Assembly: GCA_002387845.1 (NCBI GenBank)
Contig: DGLB01000041.1
Location: 1 to 64,000 of the forward strand
Direction of reading: 5' to 3'
DNA: 64,000 nucleotides
From: Stenotrophomonas maltophilia
GTDB lineage: Bacteria; Pseudomonadota; Gammaproteobacteria; Xanthomonadales; Xanthomonadaceae
The notes under the pieces were generated by a model. That model ran no database searches and was not told where the DNA came from. It worked only from the letters and a program-made list of their open reading frames with translations. Position numbers and translations under genes: made by a program. Below, piece by piece: positions 10,191 through 18,982 of this stretch (its first letter is position 1; the number at the start of each line of letters is the position of its first letter).

Positions 10191-10538
10191 TCAGTGCATC
10201 ATGTGCACGTTCATGTTGTACATCACCCACAGCGTACCGGCCACGATGATGCCGATGACCACCACGGTGAAAGCCGCGGCGCTGACGTTCCAACGCTGCT
10301 CCGAGCTGCGGTCCAGGTGCAGGAAGAAGATCAGGTGCACGAAGATCTGCAGGATCGCCGCCACGATGATGATGACGCCGGTGGTGAAGGTCGGCAGGCC
10401 ACCCTTCATCACCGCCCAGAACGGGATGATGGTGAGGACAGCGGCCAGCAGGAAGCCAACCAGGTAGGACTTGACGCTGCCGTGGCTTTCGCCACCCACG
10501 CCGTGCCCATCGTGATGGGCGTGATTGTCGTGTGCCAT
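10191..10538 (-). CDS. cyoD: Cytochrome bo3 quinol oxidase subunit IV
   Basis: Small membrane subunit of the bo3 oxidase, thought to help assemble the copper site of subunit I. The protein has 115 residues with a His-rich start (MAHDNHAHHDGHG) and three membrane segments, including the family-typical FVHLIFFLHLD. The ATG at 10538 shares its last base pair with the cyoC stop (TAATG), which fixes the start against a longer open frame. It is the last gene of the operon; no cyoE (heme O synthase) follows, an autotransporter lies there instead. Confidence 0.95.
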   Translation of the reverse strand: MAHDNHAHHDGHGVGGESHGSVKSYLVGFLLAAVLTIIPFWAVMKGGLPTFTTGVIIIVAAILQIFVHLIFFLHLDRSSEQRWNVSAAAFTVVVIGIIVAGTLWVMYNMNVHMMH

Positions 10539-11176
10539 TACAGCGCTCCCTTCAGGTAGACGACGGAGAACACGCCGATCCAGATCAGGTCCAGGAAGTG
10601 CCAGAACAGGCTCAGGCACGCCAGGCGGGTCTTGTTGGTTGCGGTCAGGCCGTTCTGCTTGATCTGGATGAACATCACCAGCAGCCACAGCAGACCGGCG
10701 CTCACGTGCAGACCGTGGGTACCCACCAGGGCGAAGAACGCCGACAGGAACGCACTACGGTCCGGGCCGTAGCCTTCGTGGATCAGGTGCTGGAATTCCC
10801 AGACTTCCATGACCATGAAGCCGAAGCCCAGCAGCCAGGTGATCGCCAGCCACAGGTACATCTGGCCCACCTTGGCCTTGTGCATGGCGATCATGCCCAG
10901 GCCGAAGGTCAGCGAAGACACCAGCAGCAGCGTGGTTTCCCACGCGACGAAGCTCAGGTCGAACAGTTCCTTGCCGGTCGGGCCGCCATCGGTACCGCCG
11001 GCCAGCACGATGTAGGTCGCGAACAGGCTGGCGAAGATGAGGCAGTCGCTCATCAGGTACACCCAGAAACCGAAGACGGTGTTGCCGCCGGTGTCGTGGT
11101 GCTCGTGGTCGTCATGGCCGTGGGCCGCCGCGTGCGCGGCGTGCCCATGGTTCAGGGTGGAGGTATTGCTGCTCAT
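10538..11176 (-). CDS. cyoC: Cytochrome bo3 quinol oxidase subunit III
   Basis: A 212-residue membrane subunit of the ubiquinol oxidase with five membrane segments. The N-terminal 30 residues are unusually His-rich (HGHAAHAAAHGHDDHEHH). Family landmarks are GFWVYLMSDCLIFASLFATY and VGTHGLHVSAG. Its start overlaps the cyoB stop by four bases (ATGA) and its stop overlaps the cyoD start, so the genes are translationally coupled. Confidence 0.96.
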   Translation of the reverse strand: MSSNTSTLNHGHAAHAAAHGHDDHEHHDTGGNTVFGFWVYLMSDCLIFASLFATYIVLAGGTDGGPTGKELFDLSFVAWETTLLLVSSLTFGLGMIAMHKAKVGQMYLWLAITWLLGFGFMVMEVWEFQHLIHEGYGPDRSAFLSAFFALVGTHGLHVSAGLLWLLVMFIQIKQNGLTATNKTRLACLSLFWHFLDLIWIGVFSVVYLKGAL

Positions 11177-13176
11177 GCCTTGAACTCCGTTTTCACCAGA
11201 CCCTGCGCCTGCAGGTGACGGCGGTGCTCACTTTCGATCCGCTCAACTTCAGCGGCCGGCACGTAGTAATCCGTGTCCTTGTCGAAGGTGCGCCAGATGT
11301 AGGTGCCGATCATGCCGATCATGCCCACGATGGCCAGCCACCAGATGTGCCAGATCATGGCAAAGCCGAAGGCCAGGCTGAAGGCACCAATCACCACACC
11401 GGTACCGGTGTTGCGCGGCATGTGGATGTCACTGTACTTCTCCGGACGCGGCCATGCTTCACCACGCTGCTTGCGCTCCCAGAAGTCGTCCAGTTCGGTG
11501 ACCTTGGGCAGCATGCCGAAGTTGTAGAACGACGGCGGCGAAGAGGTTTCCCACTCCAGCGTACGGGCGTCCCACGGGTCGCCGGTCAGGTCGGCGGTCT
11601 TCTTGCGGTCGCGGATCGACACAGCGATCTGGATCACCTGGCACAGGATGCCCAGGCCGATGATCGCGGCACCTGCGGCGGCGACGATCAGGAACGGCTG
11701 GTATTCCGGGTTCGGGTAGCTCTGCATGCGACGGGTCATGCCCATGAAGCCGAGCACGTACAGCGGCATGAAGGCCACATAGAAGCCGATGAACCAGCAC
11801 CAGAACGCGCGCTTGCCCCAGGTTTCGTTCAGGCGGAAGCCGAACATCTTCGGCCACCAGTAGGTGATGCCCGCGAACATGCCGAACACCACGCCGCCGA
11901 TGATCACGTTATGGAAGTGCGCGATCAGGAACAGGCTGTTGTGCAGCACGAAGTCGATGGCCGGAATGGCCAGCATCACGCCGGTCATGCCGCCGATGGT
12001 GAAGGTGACCATGAAGCCGATCGTCCACAGCACCGGAGTGGTGAACTGCACGCGACCGCGGAACATGGTGAACAGCCAGTTGAAGATCTTCACGCCGGTG
12101 GGAATGGAGATGATCATCGTGGTTATGCCGAAGAAGGCATTCACGTTGGCACCCGAGCCCATGGTGAAGAAGTGGTGCAGCCACACGATGAACGACAGCA
12201 CGCCGATACAGGCCGTGGCGTACACCATGCCCTTGTAACCGAACAGCGCCTTGCGCGAGTAGGTGGCAATGACTTCCGAGAACACACCGAACGCCGGCAG
12301 GACCAGGATGTACACCTCCGGGTGACCCCAGATCCAGATCAGGTTGATGTACAGCATGGCGTTGCCGCCACCGTCATTGGTGAAGAAGTGCGTGCCCAGG
12401 TAACGGTCCAGGGTCAGCAGCACCAGGGTGACGGTCAGCACCGGGAAGGCGGCGATGATCAGCACGTTGGTGACCAGCGCGGTCCAGGTGAACACCGGCA
12501 TGTGCATCAGCTTCATGCCCGGGGTACGCATCTTCAAGATGGTGATGAAGAAGTTGATACCGCTCAGCGTGGTACCCAGGCCTGCAACCTGTAGACCCCA
12601 GATGTAGTAGTCCACACCGACGCCTGGGCTGTACTCCTTGCCCGACAACGGCGGGAAGGCCAACCAACCGGTCTGTGCGAACTCACCGACGCCCAGCGAG
12701 ATCATGATCAGGCCAGCACCGGCCACGAACAGCCAGAAGCTCAGCGAGTTCACGAACGGGAAGGCCACGTCGCGTGCGCCGATCTGCAGCGGCACCACGA
12801 CGTTCATCAGGCCGGTGATCAGCGGCATCGCCACGAAGAAGATCATGATCACGCCGTGGGCGGTGAAGATCTGGTCGTAGTGGTGCGGCGGTAGGAAGCC
12901 TTCAGCGCCGTTGACGGCGATGGCCTGCTGGGCACGCATCATGATGGCATCGGCGAAGCCGCGAAGCAGCATCACGAAGGCCACGATGAGGTACATGATG
13001 CCGATCTTCTTGTGATCGACCGAGGTGAACCACTCTTTCCAGAGATAGCCCCACAGCTTGAACTTGGTGATGACCGCCAGCAGGAGCAGACCACCGATCC
13101 CCGCGCCGATCAGCGTGGTGATGATGATCGGGTCGTGCGGGATGTCAGCGAATGTCAGTTTACCCAACAGATTCAT
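11173..13176 (-). CDS. cyoB: Cytochrome bo3 quinol oxidase subunit I
   Basis: Catalytic subunit (667 residues) of the heme-copper quinol oxidase; it carries low-spin heme b, high-spin heme o and CuB and pumps protons while reducing oxygen. The sequence has the proton-channel and heme-binding landmarks WGHPEVYILVLPAFG and HSLFLIAHFHN-type segments (here LFLIAHFHNVIIGG). The length is typical of CyoB, which has extra membrane segments compared with cytochrome c oxidase subunit I. The start lies two bases after the cyoA stop. Confidence 0.97.
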   Translation of the reverse strand: MNLLGKLTFADIPHDPIIITTLIGAGIGGLLLLAVITKFKLWGYLWKEWFTSVDHKKIGIMYLIVAFVMLLRGFADAIMMRAQQAIAVNGAEGFLPPHHYDQIFTAHGVIMIFFVAMPLITGLMNVVVPLQIGARDVAFPFVNSLSFWLFVAGAGLIMISLGVGEFAQTGWLAFPPLSGKEYSPGVGVDYYIWGLQVAGLGTTLSGINFFITILKMRTPGMKLMHMPVFTWTALVTNVLIIAAFPVLTVTLVLLTLDRYLGTHFFTNDGGGNAMLYINLIWIWGHPEVYILVLPAFGVFSEVIATYSRKALFGYKGMVYATACIGVLSFIVWLHHFFTMGSGANVNAFFGITTMIISIPTGVKIFNWLFTMFRGRVQFTTPVLWTIGFMVTFTIGGMTGVMLAIPAIDFVLHNSLFLIAHFHNVIIGGVVFGMFAGITYWWPKMFGFRLNETWGKRAFWCWFIGFYVAFMPLYVLGFMGMTRRMQSYPNPEYQPFLIVAAAGAAIIGLGILCQVIQIAVSIRDRKKTADLTGDPWDARTLEWETSSPPSFYNFGMLPKVTELDDFWERKQRGEAWPRPEKYSDIHMPRNTGTGVVIGAFSLAFGFAMIWHIWWLAIVGMIGMIGTYIWRTFDKDTDYYVPAAEVERIESEHRRHLQAQGLVKTEFKA

Positions 13177-13178
13177 GC

Positions 13179-14204
13179 TTATTCTCCCGAGCCTGCGTGG
13201 CCGGTGTGACCGGCGGCGGCGTGCTCGTCTGCAGTGTGTCCGGCGTGCTCGGCGGCCGGCATTTCGTGGCCTTCATGGCCCGCGGCGGCATCACCGTGCG
13301 ACATGCCCTCGTGGCCCATGGCCTTGTGGTCCATGCCGTAGTGGTTGTTGTCGCCCATGTGCTTTTCGACGACCCAGTTGAACAGGCCGGTTTCGGTGGT
13401 ACCGAAATAGGTCACCGGGTGCCAGTCGTGGTTCTTGTCGGCCACCAGGGCGTTGAAGGCGTCCCGGTTCAGGGTGCTGCTTTCGGCACGCACCTTGGTC
13501 AGCCATTCCTGGTACTGCGCTTCGGTGACCGAATTGGCCGAGAAGTGCATCTTGCTGAAGCCCGCGCCGCTGTAGTGCGAGGACATGCCCGGGAACTGGC
13601 CGGTTTCATCGGCGATCAGATGGAGCTTGGTCTCCATGCCGGTCATCGAGTAGATCATGCTGCCCAGGTGCGGGATGAAGAAGGCATTCATCACCGAATC
13701 GGACGTGATCTTGAAGTTCAGCGGGGTGTTCACCGGGAAGGTGATTTCGTTGACCGTGGCGATGTTCTCTTCCGGGTAGATGAACAACCACTTCCAGTCC
13801 AGCGAAATGGCTTCGATCACCACCGGCTTCTTGTCCGATTCCAGCGGACGGTACGGATCAAGCGAGTGCGAGGAGCGCCAGGTCAGCACCGCCAGCACCA
13901 GCACGATCATGCAGGGAATCGACCACACCACCACTTCGATCGCGGTGGAATGCGACCACTTCGGCTCATAGCGGGCCTTGGTGTTGGAAGCGCGGTACTT
14001 CCAGGCGAAGGCCAGGGTCATGATGATGACCGGCACAACGACCAGCAACATCAGCACCGTTGCCGTGATCAGCAGGGTTTTCTGGTCCTGGCCGATCTGG
14101 CCCTTCGGGTCAAGAATGGCCGAGCTGCAGCCCGTCAGGAACACGGACAACGCAAACAACAGGCCCGGACGCAGGAAGCGCCCAAGGGTTTTCAACGGAA
14201 TCAT
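13179..14204 (-). CDS. cyoA: Cytochrome bo3 quinol oxidase subunit II (lipoprotein)
   Basis: Subunit II (341 residues) of the ubiquinol oxidase. The start MIPLKTLGRFLRPG at 14204 gives a clean lipoprotein signal with lipobox LTGC; the longer frame would bury it. Two membrane segments and a cupredoxin-like domain follow. The CuA ligand pattern of cytochrome c oxidases is missing (YSGAGFSKMHF), as expected for a quinol oxidase. The last 50 residues form a His/Gly/Ala/Met-rich tail (MGHEGMSHGDAAAGHEGHE) not present in the E. coli protein, perhaps metal-binding; cyoC and cyoD also have His-rich ends. First gene of cyoABCD. Confidence 0.95.
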   Translation of the reverse strand: MIPLKTLGRFLRPGLLFALSVFLTGCSSAILDPKGQIGQDQKTLLITATVLMLLVVVPVIIMTLAFAWKYRASNTKARYEPKWSHSTAIEVVVWSIPCMIVLVLAVLTWRSSHSLDPYRPLESDKKPVVIEAISLDWKWLFIYPEENIATVNEITFPVNTPLNFKITSDSVMNAFFIPHLGSMIYSMTGMETKLHLIADETGQFPGMSSHYSGAGFSKMHFSANSVTEAQYQEWLTKVRAESSTLNRDAFNALVADKNHDWHPVTYFGTTETGLFNWVVEKHMGDNNHYGMDHKAMGHEGMSHGDAAAGHEGHEMPAAEHAGHTADEHAAAGHTGHAGSGE

Positions 14205-14830
14205 CGGTCGATCCAATTGCGTAGGGAATGCCAGGTCAAGCGCACCCACACCGGCCAAGACCGGATGTGCCCGACCTGGGGTCGCGCACGGTGGACGTAC
14301 ATGTCAGCCCTATAATTTTATGCCGTCACGCACCATTTAAGAAGGGCGTTGACAATGATCCGGCGCAAGAAAGGCCGTTTTTCTGCTGCGACACGTTGTC
14401 GCACGGGGTGCGCGCAGGGGTCGCAGGGGGTCTGAGGCGACCGCGCATGATGTTGTATAGACATGAATGGGTCAAGTGGCGCGCACTTTGCGGAATCTGG
14501 CATTTGCGAATGGATCGCATCAATCGACTGGAAAGCTGAACAGCCGGATTGTCCGGCACCGCGATGACACGCATGGCGTGTCACTACCCGGGATCCCGTA
14601 GAGCCGGGCTCGCCCGGCTGAACCACCGACCATGCCCGTAGGGACGGGCCATGCCCGTCCATCGGACGACCCGACATCACGATGACTACGCCAATCCAGT
14701 GAGACCCTTGTGGGCAGCACCAAATTCCAGACTTCTCCTACAGGCGTGGTAGCGACGGCTCAGTAGACTTCCACCAAAGCCCCCCCCTACTCGCGGCCGA
14801 AAACCAGAACCACACGAGAAAGGATCACGG
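14205..14830. other. Intergenic region, cyo promoter side and repeats
   Basis: About 625 bp without a supported gene. The part next to cyoA should hold the cyo promoter; an AT-rich minus-strand stretch near 14309-14322 (TAAAATTATA) is the likeliest -10 area but I cannot fix the boxes. The middle carries three SMAG palindromes (separate entry). The right part has a purine-rich ribosome binding site (GAAAGGA, about 14818) for the lipoprotein gene. Confidence 0.4.
14564..14660. repeat. Cluster of three SMAG-type GTAG palindromes
   Basis: Three short palindromes, each with a GTAG (or CTAC) end: 14564-14587 (ATGACACGC / GCGTGTCAC, ending CTAC), 14598-14620 (GTAG then AGCCGGGC / GCCCGGCT) and 14638-14660 (GTAG then GGACGGGC / GCCCGTCC). 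The GTAG tetranucleotide next to a short stem is the hallmark of the SMAG family in Stenotrophomonas. The stems differ in sequence, so several subfamilies sit together here. Confidence 0.75.
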
Positions 14831-15355
14831 ATGCTGCATTTGAGAATGGCTTACATCAAGCACTCAATCATGGCTGTCTGCCTCGTACTGGGGATGGGCG
14901 CACTATCGGCCTGCGCCTCAACCCCCAAGCCACACTCAACGGCTGACTTCAGCGGAGACTGGCACGTGAAGTGGTGCGACCGCACCAACCCCAAGCTGGA
15001 CTGCGGCGGGTTTGACATCAGCGTAGTTCAAGAGGGCAACCGACTCTGCGGCGACTTCGGCGGAGCCCTGGTCAACCTGCGTCAGATCGACGACGGCACA
15101 TTGATCGGCACTGTTGCGGGTAACACCGCCGTGCTGGCGATACAGAGCAACCGTAATGGTGCCATTCACCTCGTCCGCGCCGAGCTACAGGGCGACGCGC
15201 TCAATTGGGAGGAAGTGGACCTGATCCGCAAGGCCGATAACAGCGACATTCTAGTGATTGCGACGAACGATGTACTGCGTTGGAGTGAACCGCCGACAGA
15301 GGGCAGGCCATCATCATCAGTCAATCGCACGTGCCGTGACGTCACGGGAAGGTAA
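14831..15355 (+). CDS. Lipoprotein, candidate immunity protein (X-Tfi) of the adjacent effector
   Basis: A 174-residue secreted lipoprotein: signal peptide with lipobox LSAC, then a small soluble domain of about 140 residues with several Cys (WCDRTNPKLDCGGFD). A ribosome binding site GAAAGGA lies eight bases before ATG 14831. It matches no enzyme I know. It sits directly upstream of a decayed gene with an XVIPCD-like domain. In Xanthomonadales, bacterial-killing type IV secretion effectors (X-Tfe) are encoded next to periplasmic lipoprotein inhibitors (X-Tfi), so immunity is the inferred role. The gene is intact although its presumed partner is not. Confidence 0.6.
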   Translation: MLHLRMAYIKHSIMAVCLVLGMGALSACASTPKPHSTADFSGDWHVKWCDRTNPKLDCGGFDISVVQEGNRLCGDFGGALVNLRQIDDGTLIGTVAGNTAVLAIQSNRNGAIHLVRAELQGDALNWEEVDLIRKADNSDILVIATNDVLRWSEPPTEGRPSSSVNRTCRDVTGR

Positions 15356-15385
15356 AAAGGCTGCGCAAGGAGTACAGAGAATTAA

Positions 15386-16190
15386 GCCAAACTGAGCGGG
15401 TATGGTCGCGTACCGTCAGTAGCAGCTGCATTCAAACCGGCTCTTGACGCGCTAATGGAAGACCTACGGGACCAGCACTCGACATTGGCAGATCGATTGC
15501 GGAACAACAGCTTTCGCTCAGCTGCCATCTTCCTCGACCCGGATCGAAGCCTTCTCGACAGCGACGACATTCAGCAGACTTACCCTAACAATACGCGCGC
15601 ACCCATTGCGCTCCGCCGCGAACACAGCAACTCGACCGGCAAGGAGGTAAGTGAAGAACACCAGGAGAGACTGGATTCTCGCCAGATGCGCGGCAAGGAG
15701 GATATCCCGCGGAACGACCTTCTGATTGGCGAGAGCGGAAACGGCGTTCTACGCGGCCATCAGGGCGACGACGTCCTGATAGGCGGCCAAGCTCGCGACC
15801 ACCTTGAAGGTGGTGCAGACCACGACACGATTCGGGACACAGATGGACGCTGCGAGCTGCACCGGGGAGGGCAACTGCTCACTGGAGGCGTTCGTTCAGA
15901 CCCCGACCCCGCGGGCAGCTGCCCCAGCGAAGACGGGCGCTTGGCGAGGCCTGCGGTCGGTTGACCACGTGGTGCTGAGCGCGCCAACGGCGGACAAGCC
16001 AGCCAGAGCCAATGCCTTCCTGGTGCACGGCAACCTTTCGCCCCCCCGCCATACCCGCGCAGTCATGCAGACATCGGACGCTATCAAAACCTCGATTGAG
16101 GAATCTGTACAGCGAATCACTCCTAACGGCCGAGGAAACTTTCGGAACATGATCACCAGACGCAGCCAAAGCATGCCCCTCTCCTCGCAA
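15386..16190 (+). pseudogene. Decayed X-Tfe type IV secretion effector, C-terminal part
   Basis: Two overlapping frames together give the tail of a type IV secretion effector. In the first frame (open from 15386, stop at 15964) there is an alpha-helical stretch and then RTX-like calcium-binding repeats (SGNGVLRGHQGDDVLIGG, about 15734-15786). In the second frame, from about 15840, comes a segment GLRSVDHVVLSAP ... AFLVHGNLSPPRHTRAVM ... SIEESVQRI (15954-16119), which fits the XVIPCD signal domain recognised by VirD4. Joining the halves needs one frameshift between about 15840 and 15955. The upstream enzymatic domain, a good start codon and the Gln-rich end of XVIPCD are missing, so this is a relic. 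The lipoprotein just upstream would be its immunity partner. Confidence 0.6.
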
Positions 16191-16432
16191 CGCGGGGTGA
16201 GGACGCCAGTTCAACGCCTCCAACTGTCATGCCCGAGGCCCCTACACCCGGGCAACCCACCAAGTAACCCGCAGCTCTTCGGTGCCCTATCGTGATCTGC
16301 GCCCGTCCCGCACACCAGCGCCACCTTGAAGACGTACTGCTCAAAATGTAGAGTCCGCAAATACATCCACCAACGCCCGACGATCTCTTCGGCGCGGCCA
16401 GATCGATGACGAGCTAATTAACATACCTCCCT

Positions 16433-18127
16433 ATGGAAGGGGAAGCCAGAGTGAGAGAGAAAGTGGCAATCGACCAATCAAATGCATTTGAGGAACGAGC
16501 CGAGAATCTGTCGAAGGACGAATTGTCCGTATGGACTACGCTCACCTCTAAGGATCAATTGAGCATCAAGAAGCTCAAAGGTGCCGGCGCAAAGCTGCTG
16601 ATTGGACCGCGCGGGTGCGGAAAGTCAACACTCATGCGGAAGGCATACTTCGACCTACTGTCTGAAAAGACAGCGTTCCCCGTCTACGTGAACTACTCCA
16701 GATCACTGGCACTGGAGCCGCTCTTCCACTCCAATGCAAACGCTGTACTCATATTTAGGCAATGGGTTCTTTGCAAGATCGCAAAGGAAGTAAAGACGAG
16801 TGCTGACGAGCTAAACGCCCAACTACCCAAGGATCTCTCCCGAATCGCCGCGATGGCGGACCAGCTTATAACTGGACTTGAGCGCGGCCAGGTTCCTGCA
16901 GACTCTGAACTTCTACTTTCTCCGTCCGAATTGGTCTCATGGCTCGAAGCCGTTTGTAGCTCGCTTGGCGTTGCTCGCGCGGTGCTCCTACTCGACGACG
17001 CGGCCCACGCATTCTCTGACAAGCAGCAAAGTGAGTTCTTCGAAATTTTTCGCCAGCTGCGTACGAAGTCCGTTGCACCCAAGGCTGCTGTCTATCCCGG
17101 CATAACTTCATATTCGCCCAATTTCCACATCGGACATGAAGCAGAGGAGATCAATGCTTGGTACGACGCAAGTGACCCACAGTATCTTGCAAGCATGCGA
17201 GACCTCATTGCGCGGCGCTTTGGCAGCGACATCCAGCGACGACTGGAGCTTAAGCAGGAACAAGTTGAAGTTCTCGCAATGGCTGCATTTGGCATCCCGC
17301 GCGGATTCCTGAACATGCTACAAGGGCTACTTGATCAAGGACCTGGACGCACCGGCTGGGCGGAGGTTCGCCCTGTGATTGAGGGTCATGCAGAATCAAT
17401 CAGGAAGGTCTTTCAGTCACTAACCATTCGACTCCCCAAGTTCAAGAACTTTGTCGATCTCGGCTCCGATCTTGATCGTGCCATGATTGAGCACTTGCGA
17501 CATTACAACTTCGCGCACACCATCCACTCTCGAAAGTCGACGGTGGTCGGAATTGAAGAGCCCATAACCCCAAATCTAGAGCGTGTGCTCCACATGCTGG
17601 AGTACTCCGGCGTCGTTCGCGACGGCGGCAGTCAGAGTCGAGGCGGAAGGACGTTCCGAAGGTACATGATGCACTCCGCGTTGATAGCAACCGAAAACGC
17701 ACTTTCACTAGGAAGAAGCTTCCCGATCAGGGCAATCTCCGCCGGATTGCAGGGGGGCACATCCAGCATAATAGCTCGGGCCAAAGCATCAACTCTACTA
17801 GGTCACGGCTATGAGGAACGCTGCAAACTGAGCCTATCTCCTTGTCCAAAGTGTGGCACGGAGCGGAGTCTTTCGGAACAAAAGTTCTGCATGAAGTGTG
17901 GAACTGAGCTACGCGATGGAAGCATTTACGACCAGCTGCTAAGAAGTCCGGTTTCGAACCTCCCGTTACCTGAACGAAAGATCACCGACATTCAGAATCT
18001 AACGCACATGAGGACAGTCAACGACATTCTCGCTGATGAGAAGCAGAAGCTACTCAGTGTTCCGTACATTGGACCTTTCTGGGCCAAGCGCATTCGCGCG
18101 GCGGCAGAAGAATTTGTGAGCATGTGA
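16433..18127 (+). CDS. Multidomain P-loop ATPase (ORC/Cdc6-like) with zinc ribbon, paired with a HEPN protein
   Basis: A 564-residue protein I cannot assign to a named family. Residues 58-66 are a Walker A site (GPRGCGKST) and 184-189 a Walker B (VLLLDD), in an AAA/STAND-like ATPase core of about 300 residues reminiscent of ORC/Cdc6 ATPases. A winged-helix-like part (about 370-440) follows. Then comes a zinc ribbon with Cys471, Cys474, Cys486 and Cys489, and a C-terminal helix-hairpin-helix-like end (VPYIGPFWAKRIRAAAEE). The alternative GTG start at 16451 is preceded by a strong purine tract (GGAAGGGGAAG) and may be the true one. The stop overlaps the next gene by four bases (GTGA). Base composition is less GC-rich than the flanking core genes, suggesting transfer. 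A nucleic-acid-sensing defence ATPase is an inference. Confidence 0.8.
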   Translation: MEGEARVREKVAIDQSNAFEERAENLSKDELSVWTTLTSKDQLSIKKLKGAGAKLLIGPRGCGKSTLMRKAYFDLLSEKTAFPVYVNYSRSLALEPLFHSNANAVLIFRQWVLCKIAKEVKTSADELNAQLPKDLSRIAAMADQLITGLERGQVPADSELLLSPSELVSWLEAVCSSLGVARAVLLLDDAAHAFSDKQQSEFFEIFRQLRTKSVAPKAAVYPGITSYSPNFHIGHEAEEINAWYDASDPQYLASMRDLIARRFGSDIQRRLELKQEQVEVLAMAAFGIPRGFLNMLQGLLDQGPGRTGWAEVRPVIEGHAESIRKVFQSLTIRLPKFKNFVDLGSDLDRAMIEHLRHYNFAHTIHSRKSTVVGIEEPITPNLERVLHMLEYSGVVRDGGSQSRGGRTFRRYMMHSALIATENALSLGRSFPIRAISAGLQGGTSSIIARAKASTLLGHGYEERCKLSLSPCPKCGTERSLSEQKFCMKCGTELRDGSIYDQLLRSPVSNLPLPERKITDIQNLTHMRTVNDILADEKQKLLSVPYIGPFWAKRIRAAAEEFVSM

Positions 18128-18951
18128 GCGAGGCGACGATGTTGACCACATTCAACCTTAGCGAATCCGCAGCCAACCTCAACCCAAATGCAATCTGCGC
18201 CCCCATGCCTCCCGAGAACAGATCGGCGATTGATGTATTTTATTCATCACGCGATACAACTCTCAGCTGGTTGTTCATGGAGCCCTTTTCCCAGCAGCCG
18301 GAGCTTCGAGCAAATTTGCTACTACTTCTTTTCTCTGCTGCCGAAACTTACTTCCGCAGAGTGATAGGAGAGGTTCTGTCGATGTGTCCAATAGCAGCGG
18401 AACAAGCGGCAAGCCAACAGATCCCCCTAGGGTCCGTCGCCATGTTTGGCCCTCAGCGACTGGGCTTTAGCATTTCTGACACAAAAGGACTTACCTCCTC
18501 GGGCGAAATTCAATCACGCACGCAGAAGCTGTTGGGAATAAGCATTGAGCGAAATAGCTCACTTGGCGTCGCGATCTCACAATTTGAATCAGTGTGCACC
18601 CTCAGGCATGCAATCGTCCATTCCTCCAGAGAGTTGCTCTACAACAATAGAAAGGATCTAAAAGTCGCGATGGCAGGCCGGATCGCCGTCCAAGTTGACG
18701 ACCTCAGCGCCCAAGATATCGTCCAGATTGTTGTAAATGCAGTTCGCGCATACAACAACAGAATCGGAAACGACGTTATCGAACGCTGGTTTGTGCAGCA
18801 GCACCTTATCGGGAAATGGAGCACTGACAGAGAAATATTCAATACCGCAATCGATTTCTTTCAATCAAAGATGGATGGACTCCCTAGAATTAGCAATTAT
18901 CAACTATACCGCTCGCTATCTAAGACCATGAGAGCCAAGAAGGTCCGCTAG
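18124..18951 (+). CDS. HEPN-like protein, putative RNase effector of the ATPase operon
   Basis: A 275-residue, mostly helical protein starting at GTG 18124 inside the end of the ATPase gene (ATG 18139 is an alternative). Residues 161-166 read RHAIVH, an R-x4-H signature placed in the sequence context (TLRHAIVHSSRE) usual for RiboL-PSP/MAE_28990-type HEPN domains, which are often metal-independent RNases in toxin and defence systems. Translational coupling with the ATPase implies a fixed ratio and a common function. The codon use is as AT-rich as that of its partner. It could instead be a non-catalytic HEPN scaffold. The gene ends 31 bp before the convergent lldP stop. Confidence 0.75.
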   Translation: MSEATMLTTFNLSESAANLNPNAICAPMPPENRSAIDVFYSSRDTTLSWLFMEPFSQQPELRANLLLLLFSAAETYFRRVIGEVLSMCPIAAEQAASQQIPLGSVAMFGPQRLGFSISDTKGLTSSGEIQSRTQKLLGISIERNSSLGVAISQFESVCTLRHAIVHSSRELLYNNRKDLKVAMAGRIAVQVDDLSAQDIVQIVVNAVRAYNNRIGNDVIERWFVQQHLIGKWSTDREIFNTAIDFFQSKMDGLPRISNYQLYRSLSKTMRAKKVR

Positions 18952-18982
18952 CAACCCAGCTGCACAGCCATTCCCGTGCCCA

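Noticed and set aside
14309..14353. Exact sigma-70 boxes for the cyo promoter
   Set aside because: Several TTGTCA/TAAAAT-like words occur, but no pair has both good match and 16-18 bp spacing, so I give only the region.
15879..16344. Minus-strand frames opposite the effector relic
   Set aside because: The plus strand carries recognisable effector sequence; the antisense frames have no motifs.
16433..18951. Reading the ATPase and HEPN-like genes as a type II toxin-antitoxin pair of HEPN/MNT kind
   Set aside because: There is no minimal nucleotidyltransferase; the partner is a large ATPase with a zinc ribbon, so the standard HEPN/MNT model does not fit.
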